This document shows, in pieces, positions 6,750 to 7,663 of a DNA stretch of 7,663 bases. Location: the NCBI GenBank assembly GCA_023143305.1, contig JAGLHV010000049.1, positions 1 through 7,663 of the forward strand, given 5' to 3'. The DNA comes from a bacterium (GTDB lineage: Bacteria > CBDUZB01 > JAGLHV01). The position numbers were made by a program, and so were the translations under genes. Positions within the stretch are counted from its first letter, which is position 1, and every line of letters starts with the position of its first letter. Under the pieces are notes generated by a model that was given only the letters and a program-made list of their open reading frames with translations, was not told the DNA's origin and searched no databases.

Positions 6750-6947
6750 CATGAATTTAAAAAAAACAACACATCACTATTTAAAAATATAATAGCCCAA
6801 ACTTTCAATATATACAAAAGTAGAAATAAAAAAGGGGAAAGCAACAAGATTTGTCTTTTTATCTTTTTAGTTTATACATATCAACTAACTATTGAGCATC
6901 AGTCACTCCCTATTTGCAATCTTTTATCCAAATCAACAAATTTAAAT
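6750..6947. other. AT-rich intergenic stretch, nothing recognised
   Basis: About 200 bp between the promoter and the GC-rich repeat. It is strongly AT-rich with short A and T runs. I see no RBS-start combination, RNA-gene fold, strong hairpin or repeat family in it on either strand. It may carry upstream promoter elements, but no specific site can be named. Confidence 0.5.
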
Positions 6948-6989
6948 TCCGCCTTACAGACTGGCTGACCCGCCTTAAAAATTGGCGGA
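6948..6989. repeat. Imperfect 21-bp tandem duplication with palindromic CCGCC/GGCGG ends
   Basis: Two adjacent 21-bp units (6948-6968 and 6969-6989) match at 16 of 21 positions. Both carry CCGCCTTA near the left end and TGGC-x-GA at the right. The second unit is a clear palindrome: CCGCC (6970-6974), a 9-nt loop and GGCGG (6984-6988), with CTG/CAG able to pair outside it. The element is GC-rich inside a very AT-rich gap. It could serve as the fusA terminator stem, but no U-tract follows on the minus strand. A dispersed REP-like repeat is the other possibility. Confidence 0.6.
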
Positions 6990-6999
6990 CAGGCAATTA

Positions 7000-7128
7000 A
7001 ACTGTCTTTTAACTTTGTGCCTGTTGTTTTCTTTTAACCGTCTTTTTCTTTTGTCCTTTAACCAATGTAACTAATAAAACCAATCTAAACCAACTAACTG
7101 TTTTTTAACCGTTTTTTAACTGTCTTTT
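7000..7128. repeat. Array of 11-bp units AAC(T/C)GT(C/T)TTTT running out of the fusA stop codon
   Basis: Three units lie head to tail with no spacer at 7096-7106, 7107-7117 and 7118-7128. Two more exact-pattern units stand alone at 7000-7010 and 7036-7046. A second 11-bp motif, AACCAAT(G/C)TAA, occurs at 7060-7070 and 7078-7088. On the minus strand the unit reads AAAA(G/A)AC(A/G)GTT. The last unit overlaps the fusA TAA (7127-7129). Because 11 is not a multiple of 3, successive units place stop codons in different frames. No CRISPR-like spacer regularity is seen. Confidence 0.75.
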
Positions 7129-7663
7129 ATCTTCCTTCTTCTCTTGCTTTTTGAAAAGTTTCGACTAAGGTCTGAGAAACAGGCGACGGAGTCTGCTCAT
7201 AATGAGAAAATCGCATTCGATATTTACCACTTCCCTTGGTCAATGAACGTAAATCTACTGCATATTTGGAAAGTTCGCTTAACGGTACATTTACTTTTAT
7301 TTTTTCTTTTTTGTTTTTTGTTTTTTCCATACCTAAAACCCTTCCTCTCCGGCTGTTTAAATCACCCATTATACTCCCCGTATAAACATCCGGTACAGAT
7401 ACTTCCGATTCCATTATCGGCTCTAAAATAAATGGTTTTGCCTCTTTTATTCCTTTCTGAAAAGCCATTGCTCCGGCAATCTTAAAAGCCATATCGGAAG
7501 AATCAACATCATGATAGGAACCGTCGAATAAAGTGACTTTAATGTCTACTACCGGATAACCGGCTAAAACACCTTTTTCCATTGCTTCCCGTACTCCCTT
7601 TTCTACGGAAGGAATATAATTCCGGGGAATGGCACCTCCCACTATTTTATTTACAAATTCAAA
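7127..7663 (-). CDS. fusA: Translation elongation factor G, C-terminal part (5' end outside window)
   Basis: The visible 178 residues are the end of domain IV and all of domain V of EF-G, the GTPase that drives ribosomal translocation. Domain IV shows VGGAIPRNYIPSVEKGVREA, then GVLAGYPVVDIKVTLFDGSY, then VDSSDMAFKIAGAMAF. Domain V shows PFILEPIM, GDLNSRRGRVLGME, YAVDLRSLTKGSGKY and RFSHYEQTP. EF-G is usually near 690 aa, so about 510 residues lie to the right of the window. The reading frame is open to the last base; the GTG at 7640-7642 is an internal valine codon, not a start. A Lys-rich segment (TKNKKEKIK, visible residues 115-123) fills the turn after GME. The sequence is compatible with either the main EF-G or an EF-G2-type paralog, and domain I is needed to decide. 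It is separated by 489 bp from the next gene and is probably not functionally linked to it. Confidence 0.95.
   Translation of the reverse strand, partial: FEFVNKIVGGAIPRNYIPSVEKGVREAMEKGVLAGYPVVDIKVTLFDGSYHDVDSSDMAFKIAGAMAFQKGIKEAKPFILEPIMESEVSVPDVYTGSIMGDLNSRRGRVLGMEKTKNKKEKIKVNVPLSELSKYAVDLRSLTKGSGKYRMRFSHYEQTPSPVSQTLVETFQKAREEGR

Noticed and set aside
6399..6968. Long plus-strand open frame of 189 codons overlapping the surface-protein start and the intergenic gap
   Set aside because: It runs antisense through the signal peptide, the promoter and AT-rich noncoding sequence. The translation has low-complexity Asn/Lys/Leu content, no convincing ribosome binding site and no domain pattern.
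7000..7128. CRISPR array
   Set aside because: The units are 11 bp, partly contiguous and irregularly spaced, without unique spacers of constant length and without cas genes nearby.
7127..7642. A free-standing 171-aa gene starting at GTG 7640-7642
   Set aside because: The GTG is the valine codon of the EF-G motif IVGGAIPR, and the frame continues with FEFVNKI to the last base, so this is the tail of a larger EF-G gene.

Overview
The window looks like chromosome from a low-GC diderm bacterium, most likely one of the uncultivated candidate phyla that carry type IX secretion (T9SS)-like parts. The reasons are a PorV/UPF0164-type outer-membrane barrel, a large secreted protein ending in a FlgD/T9SS-type C-terminal tail, and AT-rich, Lys/Ile/Asn-rich coding. 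No rRNA or tRNA is present, so the phylum cannot be fixed from sequence alone.

All four genes lie on the minus strand, so transcription runs right to left. At the right edge (7127-7663) is the 3' part of an elongation factor G gene (end of domain IV and domain V), which continues beyond the window. A 489-bp gap (6638-7126) follows. Reading from fusA, it holds an array of 11-bp units that begins in the fusA stop codon, a short GC-rich palindromic tandem repeat, an AT-rich stretch with nothing recognisable, a good sigma70-type promoter (-35 at 6744-6749, -10 at 6721-6726), and a leader of about 77 nt with a possible hairpin over the ribosome binding site.

That promoter appears to drive a compact three-gene unit. 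First is a 1025-aa secreted multidomain surface protein (3560-6637) with a signal peptide, an unrecognised beta-rich head, duplicated A-B-A-B beta modules, an SbsA-type Ig-like domain and a FlgD/T9SS-like sorting tail. Second, 35 bp (3525-3559) downstream, is a 699-aa fusion of a PorV-like barrel with about seven TPR units (1425-3524). Third, 5 bp further on, is a complete membrane histidine kinase (1-1419), whose Shine-Dalgarno sequence lies inside the last codons of the PorV-TPR gene.

In known T9SS biology PorV is the outer-membrane shuttle that binds the C-terminal domain of secreted cargo. Cargo and PorV-like carrier side by side suggest a dedicated export or surface-display pair. The carrier has an added TPR tail that is probably periplasmic, and a co-translated kinase could sense the envelope. 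That functional link is inference. The individual family calls rest on visible motifs.
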